From: Candidatus Sphingomonas colombiensis
Lineage (GTDB): Bacteria > Pseudomonadota > Alphaproteobacteria > Sphingomonadales > Sphingomonadaceae
Length of the DNA: 64,000 nt
Reading direction: 5' to 3'
Assembly: GCA_029202845.1 (NCBI GenBank)
Contig: CP119315.1
Location: 1,061,501-1,125,500 of the forward strand
The first letter of the stretch is position 1. Each line of letters starts with the position of its first letter. Positions 35,364-44,729 of this stretch are shown here, one piece after another. The notes beneath the pieces are model-generated. The model did no database searches. It worked only from the letters and a program-made list of their open reading frames with translations, and was not told the origin of the DNA. Both the position numbers and the translations under genes were made by a program.

Positions 35364-36661
35364 CGGCCGATCGCCGTATAGGAGAAGCCGGCTCGCTCAG
35401 CTTCTTCGCGATCGTAGATGTTGCGAAGATCGACCAACACAGGCGACGCCATCGTATTGGCAAGACGCTTCAGATCGAGCGCGCGGAACACATCCCATTC
35501 GGTGACAATCACCACCGCATCCGCGCCATGCGCTGCGTCATAAGCGTCGCGGCAGTATGTGATGTTGGGCATTATCGCCTTCGCGGCCTCCGTGCCCTCC
35601 GGATCATAGCCGCGGACATTGACGCCCGCATCGATCAGGCTCTGGACGATCGCGATCGACGGCGCATCGCGCATGTCATCGGTATTCGGCTTGAACGTCA
35701 GGCCAAGCACCGCGACCGTCTTGCCGCGCGGCTCACCGTCCAGCACCGCGAGCACCTTGCGCCCCATCGCGCGTTTGCGGGTATCGTTCACCTGGACGAC
35801 CGCCTCCACGATCCGCACCGGGCTCTCGAAATCCTCCGCCGTCTTTAGCAGCGCGAGCGTGTCTTTGGGGAAACACGAGCCGCCATAGCCTGGCCCAGCG
35901 TGCAGGAACTTGCGCCCGATGCGATTGTCGAGCCCGATGCCGCGCGCCACGTCACGCACGTCGGCGCCGACCGCTTCACACAGATCGGCCATCTCGTTGA
36001 TGAACGTGATCTTGGTCGCCAGAAAGGCGTTGGCGGCATATTTGGTCAGTTCGGCCGTGCGTCGTCCCGTGAACAGGATCGGGCTCTCACCAAGATAGAG
36101 CGGACGATAGACCTCCCGCATCACTGCCTTGGCGCGCTCGTCATCGGTGCCGATCACGATCCGGTCCGGCCGTTTGAAATCGCCGATCGCCGCGCCTTCA
36201 CGCAGGAATTCAGGGTTGGAGACGACCGCAAAATCGCCGTCCGGACGCGCATCGCGCAGAATCTGCTCAACCCGATCGCCGGTGCCGACCGGCACGGTCG
36301 ACTTGTTGACCACTACCAAGGGCCCGGTCGCCGCACGCGCGATTTCTTCCGCCGCCGCATAGACATAGCTGAGGTCCGCATGGCCGTCGCCACGCCGCGA
36401 TGGCGTGCCCACCGCGATGAACACGGCATCTGCGCCGGCGATACCCGCCGCAAGATCAGTGGTGAAGGCCAGCCGCCCAGCCGCGACGTTGCCGGCAACC
36501 AGTTGCTCAAGCCCCGGCTCGAAAATCGGCATGCGCCCGGCCAGCAGTGATTCAATCTTGTCCGCCGCCTTGTCGACGCAGGTCACGCTATGACCGAAAT
36601 CGGCGAAGCACGCGCCGGAGACCAATCCGACATAGCCTGAGCCGACCATCGTGATGCGCAT
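35360..36661 (-). CDS. ugd: UDP-glucose 6-dehydrogenase
   Basis: A 433-residue NAD-dependent enzyme that oxidises UDP-glucose to UDP-glucuronate for surface polysaccharides. Signatures: GSGYVGLVSGACFADFGH (Rossmann NAD site), FIAVGTPSRRGDGHADLSYV, KSTVPVGTGDRV, NPEFLREGAAIGDF, the catalytic Cys in GPGYGGSCFPKDTLAL and GLTFKPNTDDMRDAPS. Complete. Its end overlaps the VOC start. Confidence 0.95.
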   Translation of the reverse strand: MRITMVGSGYVGLVSGACFADFGHSVTCVDKAADKIESLLAGRMPIFEPGLEQLVAGNVAAGRLAFTTDLAAGIAGADAVFIAVGTPSRRGDGHADLSYVYAAAEEIARAATGPLVVVNKSTVPVGTGDRVEQILRDARPDGDFAVVSNPEFLREGAAIGDFKRPDRIVIGTDDERAKAVMREVYRPLYLGESPILFTGRRTAELTKYAANAFLATKITFINEMADLCEAVGADVRDVARGIGLDNRIGRKFLHAGPGYGGSCFPKDTLALLKTAEDFESPVRIVEAVVQVNDTRKRAMGRKVLAVLDGEPRGKTVAVLGLTFKPNTDDMRDAPSIAIVQSLIDAGVNVRGYDPEGTEAAKAIMPNITYCRDAYDAAHGADAVVIVTEWDVFRALDLKRLANTMASPVLVDLRNIYDREEAERAGFSYTAIGR

Positions 36662-36925
36662 CTGAACTCCCTTCGGTGAGGCTTGCTACCGTTTGCGGCT
36701 CTAAAGTCTCCGTCGTCAAACGCCACAATTAACCGTCCGGACGCGTGGCTTCTCACCGCGAAACGTGTGGATGCCATCGCAGGCCGATCTTCGCGTAGCG
36801 CCGCGCCTCTCAAATCTTTTCCGAATCCGGCGGCAATCGCGCGTTCGCGCTGATAAATTGCGGGCGCGAGACGAATCATAGTTCCGGGCAGCGCGGATGA
36901 TGAGGCGCCTGTATTCCGTCTGCGC

Positions 36926-37117
36926 TCAGCCGCGCCCCATTGGGCAGATTTCCGCGTTTCGAAACATCCGAACACCGCCGCCGCGCCCGTGTCCGTGTCC
37001 GTGTCCGTGTCCGTGTCCGTGTCCGTGTCCGTGTCCGTGTCCGTGTCCGACGAAATGCCAGCATTGCAAAGGAACACCAGCAGCCAACAGGCTCAACACC
37101 GCGCACAGGGCCAGCAA
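36926..37117 (-). CDS. Possible small exported His-Gly repeat peptide
   Basis: A 63-codon frame starting at TTG has a hydrophobic start (LALCAVLSLLAAGVPLQC) like a signal or lipoprotein peptide, followed by about ten HG dipeptides made by the hexanucleotide repeat, then an Arg/Gly tail. Such a peptide could bind Ni or Zn. Against it: no ATG, no clear ribosome site, and the tail looks random. It may be only a by-product of the microsatellite. The gap 36662-37314 has no other convincing gene. Confidence 0.25.
   Translation of the reverse strand: MLALCAVLSLLAAGVPLQCWHFVGHGHGHGHGHGHGHGHGHGHGRGGGVRMFRNAEICPMGRG
36987..37049. repeat. Hexanucleotide microsatellite (CCGTGT)n, ten copies
   Basis: Ten uninterrupted copies of CCGTGT (36987-37046) plus a partial CCG lie in the 653-base gap between ugd and the ompA terminator. 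Pure six-base repeats of this length change copy number by slippage. It lies in a gap with no assured gene; reading frames across it give alternating Asp-Thr, Arg-Thr or His-Gly. A slightly lower GC stretch with no recognisable promoter surrounds it. Confidence 0.95.
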
Positions 37118-37258
37118 CTCAGTCGCGCTTTTTCACACGAAGCGGATCAACTCTAGGTCGGTCACACGATCACCCTCGGACCGCCGGTGGTCCGTCGCGT
37201 TGCGTGAAACCTCACCGGGACAACATCGGGCCCGGACGTCACCCGCTGCCTCACGCAC

Positions 37259-37298
37259 AAAAAAAAGGAGGCCGGCAATGCCGACCTCCCGATTTTTT
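37259..37298. terminator. Bidirectional intrinsic terminator after ompA
   Basis: A GGAGG-x-CGGC/GCCG-x-CCTCC stem (37267-37289, one C-A mismatch, loop AAT) is flanked by eight A on the left (37259-37266) and six T on the right (37293-37298). On the minus strand the A-run becomes a U8 tract after the stem, giving a standard terminator 17 bases after the ompA stop. Confidence 0.88.
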
Positions 37299-37314
37299 CG
37301 CCTGATGGACGATC

Positions 37315-38442
<1,128 letters not shown>

Positions 38443-38551
38443 AATCCCCTTTCCATGGTGTCACTACGGACAACGCAAACTCACTACCTAAAGGATGGTT
38501 TCCACGCAAGCTCGCAAAAACCTCGAAATGTTGCATAAAGGCAACAATCAT

Positions 38552-39052
38552 TCATGCGATTAAGCCATGCTCACGCAAAGCCGCGAGCACGCCGCGGAGC
38601 GTGTCGCGCGCCTCATTGTCGACGTTCGCGCCACCCGCCGGATCGGCAATCGCACCACGCCGCGCGCCGACGATCTGCACGCCGTCGACCATCAAGCGCG
38701 TCGCGTGAATTTCGCCCAGCCGCCAGCCGCTCGCCAGATAACGGACCGGCACACCGTCAGCGATGCTCCATACCACCATGCCGGGCAGCGGAGCGACGAA
38801 ACGCCAGCCCCCCGCCGTCCATCCGGCGATCGCGCCGGCGTGCCCGGTCCAATCGCCGGTCGGGGCGGTGCCGAGTATCCAGCACTCTCCCGGTACCGGG
38901 TCCGGGGGCGGAACATTCACCGCCACGCTTTTCACCCCGGCCTGCGTTGCGATCTCCAATAGCGCCAGCGCCTCATTGTGATCGGTTTCCTTCTGCGCCT
39001 GCCCCGGCTGCAATAGCGGCAGCGCGAAACGTGGCGATCGATCGTCGCTCAT
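38552..39052 (-). CDS. GTA-associated DUF2793 protein
   Basis: A 166-residue DUF2793 protein, as found at the end of GTA-type clusters in sphingomonads and Rhodobacterales. It opens with RFALPLLQPGQAQKETDHNEALALL, the family hallmark, then P.PGECWILGTAPTGDWTGHAGAIAGW and WRFVAPLPGMVVW. It is presumed to be a tail-tip or fibre-related structural protein, by position only. Last gene of the GTA unit, 12 bases after the gp11-gp15 chimera. Confidence 0.85.
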   Translation of the reverse strand: MSDDRSPRFALPLLQPGQAQKETDHNEALALLEIATQAGVKSVAVNVPPPDPVPGECWILGTAPTGDWTGHAGAIAGWTAGGWRFVAPLPGMVVWSIADGVPVRYLASGWRLGEIHATRLMVDGVQIVGARRGAIADPAGGANVDNEARDTLRGVLAALREHGLIA

Positions 39053-39063
39053 CTCTTTCTCCC

Positions 39064-41082
39064 TCAGATGATTGTCGTTGCAGGCAGGGAAGTGCCGTTG
39101 GTGCCGATCTGGACAACGCTGATCGCGACCGCGCCAGCCTCACGCTCGGCGGCGGAGACGGCGATCGCATTGGCAGCGGTTTCCACGATACGCGGCGGCA
39201 GCGCCCCCGGCGTAATCACCACGCGATATTGCTCGCGCTCCTCCCCCAACGGCGTGTCGGCGCCGTCACGCCAGCGCCATCCGCTGCGGCCACGTCGGCG
39301 CCAGCGCACCAGCGCGCCGCCATCGGTTTGTACATCGGTTTCGAGAGAAACCGGGGCCGGCGGCAGGATCGAGGCGCCGGTGAGCACCGTTTCGATTTCC
39401 GCCGTATCGACCACCGCATCCGCCGCGACGCGCACTTTTTGCCCCGGAGACGCCGATATCGCGATGGCCACCGCCGTTTCCGGCTCGATCAGCACGAAGC
39501 GCGCGCCGGCCATATGGTCGATCGAGGCCGTTCCACGCCGTCCGCGCGAAAGTGAATGGAGCCGCCAGCGGCGCGGCGCGAGTTGCTCTGCCTCCGCGAA
39601 TTGCACCAGTTCGTCGCCGACGAGCGCAAGGTTTGCGCCCCGATCGATCGCCGCCGCATCGGCGCCGCTGAGCGACATGCCGTCATGCGCCAGCTCAACG
39701 ATGATCGCGCCGCGCCGATCGAGCAACGTCACCGATCCAGCAGCCAAGTCGTCGACAAGCATACCGAGCGTCGCGGGCACGGCGGTCGCGCCGATCGCTG
39801 CCCAACTCGCGCCATCGTCGAGGCTGTAGCGCAGCGCGGCCCGGCGCCAGCCCGGCGCGGTCCCGGCCGCCACGATCGTGAGGCGCGGCTCGCTCAGCAG
39901 CGCCTCATCCAATGGCGGCAGTTCGAAAGCATCGAGGATCGTCGTCCCGGCGACGGCATCGGGCGCCGAGAGCGAACGCCCCGAACTCGCGCTTGCCGGC
40001 AACGTCGCCGCGCGCTCTGCTACCAGTTCCAGCGTCGTTGCCACCCTCTCCAGCGTCGCGTTGACGACCCGCCATCGCCCGTTCTCACCGGCAATCGCCA
40101 CGCGGTCGCCGGGGCCGATCGAGATCGCGCTCGCATCCCCCACAACCCGGCGATGCACGCGCTCGGCCTCGGCCCGGGCGAGCATCGCAGTCGCCATCGC
40201 TTTCGCAGCGCCGGCGCCGATCGCAGCGGGCACGTCGATCGTTTCGCGTCGGCTGCCCGCGCCGGGTCGCGCCGCGCGCTGCACCCCCGTCTGATAATCC
40301 CGCGCCGGATCGTAATGCGCGACCGATATCGCCTGCGGCACTCTTTCGATCGGGCGGATGGAGCGCGCGCGCTTTTCGCCCGCCGCCCCCGCATCCTCAA
40401 CCACCAATACGGTGCCGCCCCCCGCGCCGCGCATCTCGATCGCGTCGCCGACCGGCGCGAAGCGGCATCCGCCGATCTGTCCCAATGAGTCGATCACCGC
40501 GCGCGCCGTGTCGCCATAGGCCGAGAAGCCGTCCACCACCGCATTCGCCCCGGCATCGCGCACGACGCCGCCGCTTGCCGCTTCGGCGATCCTGCCGATC
40601 GCTACCGGCCCGGGATCGGCTGTCACTTCGAAGGTGAGCGATGGGATGCGGTTGCCAAAATCCTCCAGCGCCAGATCCTCGAACACGGCATAGGCCATGC
40701 CGCGATGCGCGGGGGTCAGCCCGATTCCCTCGGCGCTGGCGATCAACGGATCGGCCGGCTGATCCTCGCCGCCGGTGTGCAACCGGAAGGTTGCGGCGCT
40801 TTTCCAGTCCCCCGCCGCGCCGCGCAGCAGCTTGCCGTCCGCCCAGATGCGCCCGACGCCAAGGATCGGCCGCATCGACAGCGCGACTTTCTTCATGTCC
40901 TCGAAGCCGAGCTTGCCCGTCCGCACCGCGCGCAGCAGCGTGTTCTCGATCGCCCGCCCCGCCCGGTCCGCCCCGCTCGCCAGCGGCCCTTCCAGCTCGC
41001 CGCGCATCGCGCCCACATCGCGCGCGAAGCCGGCGGTGTCGGCGCGGACGCTCACCACCAGCCGTTCGATTTCCTCATCCAT
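39064..41082 (-). CDS. Chimera: start of GTA tape-measure protein (gp11) fused to C-terminal half of GTA gp15
   Basis: A 672-residue frame. Residues 1-69 (VVSVRADTAGFARDVGAMRG.., FEDMKKVALSM) match the N-terminus of the GTA tape-measure protein. From residue 70 (RPILGVGRIWADGKLLRGAA.., ADPLIASAEG) to the end it matches the C-terminal half of the very large GTA gp15 'megatron' that forms the tail tip. In a normal cluster most of gp11, then gp12, gp13, gp14 and the N-terminal TIM-barrel part of gp15 lie between. All are missing here, and the join at about 40875 is in frame. It cannot serve as tape measure or hub. Confidence 0.8.
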   Translation of the reverse strand: MDEEIERLVVSVRADTAGFARDVGAMRGELEGPLASGADRAGRAIENTLLRAVRTGKLGFEDMKKVALSMRPILGVGRIWADGKLLRGAAGDWKSAATFRLHTGGEDQPADPLIASAEGIGLTPAHRGMAYAVFEDLALEDFGNRIPSLTFEVTADPGPVAIGRIAEAASGGVVRDAGANAVVDGFSAYGDTARAVIDSLGQIGGCRFAPVGDAIEMRGAGGGTVLVVEDAGAAGEKRARSIRPIERVPQAISVAHYDPARDYQTGVQRAARPGAGSRRETIDVPAAIGAGAAKAMATAMLARAEAERVHRRVVGDASAISIGPGDRVAIAGENGRWRVVNATLERVATTLELVAERAATLPASASSGRSLSAPDAVAGTTILDAFELPPLDEALLSEPRLTIVAAGTAPGWRRAALRYSLDDGASWAAIGATAVPATLGMLVDDLAAGSVTLLDRRGAIIVELAHDGMSLSGADAAAIDRGANLALVGDELVQFAEAEQLAPRRWRLHSLSRGRRGTASIDHMAGARFVLIEPETAVAIAISASPGQKVRVAADAVVDTAEIETVLTGASILPPAPVSLETDVQTDGGALVRWRRRGRSGWRWRDGADTPLGEEREQYRVVITPGALPPRIVETAANAIAVSAAEREAGAVAISVVQIGTNGTSLPATTII

Positions 41083-41263
41083 CGGGAAACGCCTCCCTCA
41101 ATCGCGTGATCGTCATGGCGTCAGGCGGCGCGACGCCGGCCTCATCGCCTGTCGCCGCGCGCACCAGCGCGGCCAGCGTCGCGCGCCAGAAAGCGTCCGG
41201 CGACCAGCCGAACGCCACCCCCGCCAGCCCGGCGAGCCGGGCGGCGCAGTCCGCGAAATTCAT
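41075..41263 (-). CDS. GTA tail assembly chaperone-like protein (gp10.1)
   Basis: A 62-residue protein of the GTA/phage tail-assembly-chaperone group: FADCAARLAGLAGVAFGWSP, W-x-x-T around FWRATLAAL, and a C-terminal MTITRLREAFPDG. It lies between gp10 and the tape-measure start as in R. capsulatus. It overlaps gp10 by four bases and the chimera by eight. Confidence 0.75.
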   Translation of the reverse strand: MNFADCAARLAGLAGVAFGWSPDAFWRATLAALVRAATGDEAGVAPPDAMTITRLREAFPDG

Positions 41264-41571
41264 CGCCCGGCGAGTATCTGCCCGAGCAGCGCCTTCAGCG
41301 CCGGCGTCGCTGTGGCGAGCCCGCCCGCCGCCACCGCCTCACCCAGCCGCTCACGAGACAAGCTTTCGGGCCGATCGTGCAGGCAATGCCAGAACAAGCC
41401 CACGATCTCGCCAAGCGAGAGCTTCCCCGAAGCCGCCCGCTCGACCAGCGCGAACAACGGCCCAAGCTCCTGTTCGGCGGCCACCAGCGCAGCGAAGGTC
41501 GGGCGCAGCTTGAGCAACTCGCCCGCCACGCGCAGCACGGCCTCACCGCGCACGGGATTGGCCGCGCTCAT
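41260..41571 (-). CDS. GTA gp10 family protein
   Basis: A 103-residue GTA_gp10 protein: NPVRGEAVLRVAGELLKLRPTFAALVAAEQELGP is the family pattern (structural proteins R-G-E-x-x-L..G...LRPTF.A). Small cytoplasmic helper probably needed for tail assembly. Four-base overlaps with gp9 and gp10.1. Confidence 0.85.
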   Translation of the reverse strand: MSAANPVRGEAVLRVAGELLKLRPTFAALVAAEQELGPLFALVERAASGKLSLGEIVGLFWHCLHDRPESLSRERLGEAVAAGGLATATPALKALLGQILAGR

Positions 41572-41978
41572 GCCGCCACTACCGGGCCGGAGCTTTCGAG
41601 GCTGAGCGTATAAGAACGCTCGCCGTTGAAATCGCCGGCATAATCCAGCCGCGTGACCAGGAACCGCCCGGTCATCGTCTCCCCGCCCTCGAAGGTCAGC
41701 CGATAATCATCGAGCATGCCGCCAAGCGCATTGGCCTTCACCCGCGTCTCCGCCGCCGATCCGGTGAACACACCGGCGGCCGATACGCTGACGCTCCTGA
41801 CGCCCGCGCCGGACAGCAATTCGCGCCACCCGCCCGATCCCTTGTTGGTCACGACGACCGCCTCGCCGTTCACGTTCATCTGCGTGGTCCGCATCCCCGC
41901 GACCGTCTGCCACGCGACCGGGCTGCCCCCATCGCCGACCTTGAGCAGGAACGCGCTTCCCTTCTCCACCGCCATCAT
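41568..41978 (-). CDS. GTA major tail protein (gp9)
   Basis: A 136-residue tail-tube protein of the TP901-1-like group. Family marks: GSAFLLKVGDGGSPVAWQTVAGMRTTQM, VTNKGSGGWRELLSGAGVRSVSVSAAGVFTG and a C-terminal LDYAGDFNGERSYTLSLESSG. It polymerises into the tail tube. The ATG at 41978 has AGGAG five bases upstream and overlaps the gp8 stop; a TTG one codon further up is open too. Confidence 0.9.
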   Translation of the reverse strand: MMAVEKGSAFLLKVGDGGSPVAWQTVAGMRTTQMNVNGEAVVVTNKGSGGWRELLSGAGVRSVSVSAAGVFTGSAAETRVKANALGGMLDDYRLTFEGGETMTGRFLVTRLDYAGDFNGERSYTLSLESSGPVVAA

Positions 41979-42367
41979 CAATTCTCCTGATAAATCCGCA
42001 CGACGAATTCGCTCGTCGCCACCCAGCGATCGTCCCCGGCCCGCGCGATCCGGCTACGCACCAACCGCGCCGAAACGAGCCGCCACGCGTCGCCCAGCGC
42101 CGCCGGCATCGCCTCCACCGCCTCCTCGATCGCCGCCGCCAGCTCACGCAGCCGCACCGGCCGCTCCCCGCGATCGAACGCCGAGACGACGACGCGTCCC
42201 TCGCGCCCGCGCCAGTCTTTCGCGCTCCAGTCGACCATGAGCGGCGGCTCGATCACGACATTCGGCAGCGCCGCGCGCACCGGCGGCGCATCGAACACCG
42301 CCACCTCGCCCAGCGCCTCCCGCAACGCCGCGACCGCCGCCGCCTGCACCGCCTCGTGCACGCTCAT
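41978..42367 (-). CDS. GTA gp8, DUF3168 tail-terminator-like protein
   Basis: A 129-residue DUF3168 protein: VHEAVQAAAVAALREAL at the start, VVIEPPLMVDWSAKDWRGREGRVVVS, and RSRIARAGDDRWVATSEFVVRIYQEN at the end. DUF3168 proteins close the tail tube at the neck. It overlaps its neighbours by four and one bases. Confidence 0.88.
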   Translation of the reverse strand: MSVHEAVQAAAVAALREALGEVAVFDAPPVRAALPNVVIEPPLMVDWSAKDWRGREGRVVVSAFDRGERPVRLRELAAAIEEAVEAMPAALGDAWRLVSARLVRSRIARAGDDRWVATSEFVVRIYQEN

Positions 42368-42552
42368 CGCAGCAGCCCTCCCGGCCAGCGCAGCCGCGAC
42401 AGCACGCCGCGCCCGATGACGGTCACGCCGTCGCCCTCCCGCGATACGCGCACGCCGGGCATCGCCTCACGCACCGCCGCCGCCAGATGCTCCGCCACTC
42501 GTGCCGCGCGCGCGGCGCCGATCCGGCGCGCAATTTCCTCCGCCCGCGTCAT
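42364..42552 (-). CDS. Short GTA neck-region protein, gp7 position
   Basis: A 62-residue protein: a basic N-terminal helix (TRAEEIARRIGAARAARVAEHLAAAV) and the segment EAMPGVRVSREGDGVTVIGRGVLSR. It occupies the place of the head-closure protein gp7 but is about half its length. It resembles the N-terminal part of HK97 gp10-like proteins only loosely. Overlaps gp6 and gp8 by four bases each, so it is likely translated. Confidence 0.65.
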   Translation of the reverse strand: MTRAEEIARRIGAARAARVAEHLAAAVREAMPGVRVSREGDGVTVIGRGVLSRLRWPGGLLR

Positions 42553-43100
42553 GCGCGCTGCTCCGTCGCCAGCCGCAGCCGGCGATACGGCCGCCATAAG
42601 GCCGCGACGGCCGCGGGTGGCTGGGTCGCGCGGCCGCGATCCTCGAACAGGTGCGCGATCAGCGCGATCACCCCCTGCGCCAACGGAGCGGGCACGCCGT
42701 CCCAATCCGCCGACAACCCGACCGTGAAGCTCACCGCGACACGCCCCGCCGCGCCCGGCTGCGTCACCCGCACCCAGCCGTGCCCGCCGCTGTCGATATC
42801 GATCGCATAGTCCTGCGGGGGCAGCACGAACGGCGCGCCATCCGCCGGCAGGCCGGTGATCCCGGCGATCGCGCTCACCGGCGCCTCCGTCAGCATCCGC
42901 CATGCGGCCGACGCAGGCAGCACATCCCCCACCGTGCGGCGGATCAGCAAGGTGCCGGTGAACGCCTCGCCAAGCATGATCGCGGCGCCCGCGAGCTGCT
43001 CCATCAGCGCCTGCTCGCCCTCGCCCGCGTTGCGCATCAGGCCCCGCGCCGCCGCCACCGCCGCGCTGATCGCCGCGGCCGGAATCGGGGCGGCGCTCAT
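42549..43100 (-). CDS. GTA head-tail connector (gp6)
   Basis: A 183-residue connector protein: N-terminal AAARGLMRNAGEGEQALMEQLAGAAIMLGEAFTG helix pair, SAIAGITGLP, the HK97 gp6-like DYAIDIDSGG and a C-terminal PLAQGVIALIAHLFEDRG helix typical of phage_gp6/DNA-packaging adaptors. It would ring the portal. Start at 43100 is set by GGAATCGGGG-like purines; exact start is uncertain. Confidence 0.82.
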   Translation of the reverse strand: MSAAPIPAAAISAAVAAARGLMRNAGEGEQALMEQLAGAAIMLGEAFTGTLLIRRTVGDVLPASAAWRMLTEAPVSAIAGITGLPADGAPFVLPPQDYAIDIDSGGHGWVRVTQPGAAGRVAVSFTVGLSADWDGVPAPLAQGVIALIAHLFEDRGRATQPPAAVAALWRPYRRLRLATEQRA

Positions 43101-43227
43101 CGGCCGCTCCGGCGCGCGGCGCCGGTCGTCATTATCGTCATCATGTCCGTCTCCGGGTCTTTGGAGCGGCGCCTTTGGTGCGGGGTCGGGCGCGGGGCCG
43201 GCCCGCTCCCCCGCCCCCGACTTTCAC

Positions 43228-43494
43228 TCAATAGAGCGCCAGAATGTCGCTCGCCGTCGTGCCCGTCGCGCGGACATATTGCGCGCGAAGCGGCAGCAGC
43301 GCGCCGTTCGGCACGTTCTTCCAGATCTGGTCGCTGCTCCCGGCGACCCCGCGCATCACGATCGTGCCGCCGGTGCCGACGTAGAGCGCCTTGGGAATGT
43401 CGCTGAGCGCATTGGTGTCATGCGGCGATACCGCCGCCGCGCGCGTCGCCGGCGCCGACGCCGTATCGGCGCTGTTCGCAAACTGATCGGCCAT
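43228..43494 (-). CDS. GTA head spike base-like protein (Rcc01079 family)
   Basis: An 88-residue protein. SDIPKALYVGTGGTIVMRG, then WKNVPNGALLPLRAQYVRATGTTASDILALY, is the pattern of the spike-base family named after R. capsulatus Rcc01079, which sits on capsid vertices and carries the spike used to bind recipient cells. In R. capsulatus it lies away from the main cluster; here it sits between capsid and gp6. AAGGGG lies 9 bases before the ATG. Confidence 0.75.
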   Translation of the reverse strand: MADQFANSADTASAPATRAAAVSPHDTNALSDIPKALYVGTGGTIVMRGVAGSSDQIWKNVPNGALLPLRAQYVRATGTTASDILALY

Positions 43495-43568
43495 TTCGCC
43501 TTGCCCCTTCAATGTTCAGGAAAATGGCCCGCGCGGAATCCACGCGGGCCAGTCACGCAAAGCGAAGC

Positions 43569-44576
43569 TCAGCTTGCGGCGAACTTCATCAGCTTGATCG
43601 CCTCGCTGTTGCAGACGCACCCGCCGATCCGCTTCGTCGCGTAAAAGCTGACGAACGGCTTGTTGCTATATGGATCGCGCAGGATCGCGGTCTCGCTGCG
43701 TTCGGCGATCAGATAGCCCGCCTTGAAATTGCCGAACGCGATCGGCAGCGAGTTGGCGGCGATATCGGGCATGTCCTCCGCCTCGATCACCGGATAGCCG
43801 AGCAGGGTCGCCGGCTGGCCCTGCGCCAGGCTCGGCTGCCACAGGAACGCGCCGTCGCTGGTCTTGAACTTGCGGATACGCGCCAGCGTGGCGGCGTTCA
43901 TCACGAACGCAGCGCCCTGCCGATATGGCGCGCGCAGGCTCTGCACCAGATCGATCAGCCGCTCCTGCGGGTTGGCGGAAAAGTCGCCCGCCGCCCCCGC
44001 CGGCAGATATTGCAGCGTGCCGAAAGCGCGCGTGCCATCGCCGGTCGCGGCGGTCGGCGCCTGGAGGAAACCCTTGGGTCGATTGGTGCCGTTGCCGTTG
44101 ATGAACGCCTGCCCCTCGGCCTTGGCGAACTCGGTCGCGATCTCGCCCGCCAGCCAATCCTCGACATCGAACAGCGCGTCGTCGAGCATCGCCTGTGTCG
44201 CGGACGGGTTGGCGTAAAGCTCGCCCATCACCGGCGCGATCTCGACGAATGCCGGCGTGCCCGTTTCGGTCCGCGCACCATTCTCGGCCGCCCAGCCCGA
44301 TGGCGTGCCGCCGGTGGTGACGAGCTTGCGATAGCCCGCCGATCCCACCGTCACGACATTGGCGATCGCGCGGATCGGCGACACCGCCTTCAGCGTCGCA
44401 TCGATCACCGCGTCGATTTCCCTGGGCACGGCATAGCCGCCGGTATCGCCCGATACGCCGCTGAACGCCTTCATCTCCATCGTCGCGCCACTGCGCACAT
44501 AGCCGGCGAACACGCGGCTCCCCGTCTTGGCCGCGGCCCCCTCAAGCACTGGCCGCGCCATCACCATCTCGTTCAT
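43569..44576 (-). CDS. GTA major capsid protein (gp5, HK97 fold), short N-terminus
   Basis: A 335-residue HK97-type capsid protein: GVSGDTGGYAVPREIDAVIDAT starts the mature fold, then VSPIRAIANVVTV, ENGARTETGTPAFVEIAPVMGELYANPSATQAML and the C-terminal FYATKRIGGCVCNSEAIKLMKF. The start at 44576 has GGAGGT 6 bases upstream. Only about 45 residues precede the mature fold, while RcGTA-type capsids have about 100-120 that form the scaffolding delta domain. The delta domain may be shortened here. Confidence 0.88.
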   Translation of the reverse strand: MNEMVMARPVLEGAAAKTGSRVFAGYVRSGATMEMKAFSGVSGDTGGYAVPREIDAVIDATLKAVSPIRAIANVVTVGSAGYRKLVTTGGTPSGWAAENGARTETGTPAFVEIAPVMGELYANPSATQAMLDDALFDVEDWLAGEIATEFAKAEGQAFINGNGTNRPKGFLQAPTAATGDGTRAFGTLQYLPAGAAGDFSANPQERLIDLVQSLRAPYRQGAAFVMNAATLARIRKFKTSDGAFLWQPSLAQGQPATLLGYPVIEAEDMPDIAANSLPIAFGNFKAGYLIAERSETAILRDPYSNKPFVSFYATKRIGGCVCNSEAIKLMKFAAS

Positions 44577-44729
44577 GCACACCTCCGCAAAGCCCTCGCC
44601 CCGACGGGGGAGGGAGGAAAACCGGCCACGTCGCCGGCAACAAGTGGATCGCATCCGGCGAAAGCATCCGCTTTTGCCGGAGGTCCGATCCGCCACATCG
44701 ACAGAGGCGGGGGTGGCCCCGCCCCAATC

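Noticed and set aside
36987..37049. CRISPR array
   Set aside because: The repeats are only 6 bases long and have no spacers; it is a microsatellite. No cas gene lies in the window.
38529..38546. Terminator of the GTA unit (TGTTGC/GCAACA)
   Set aside because: Only six pairs with no T-run; too weak to call.
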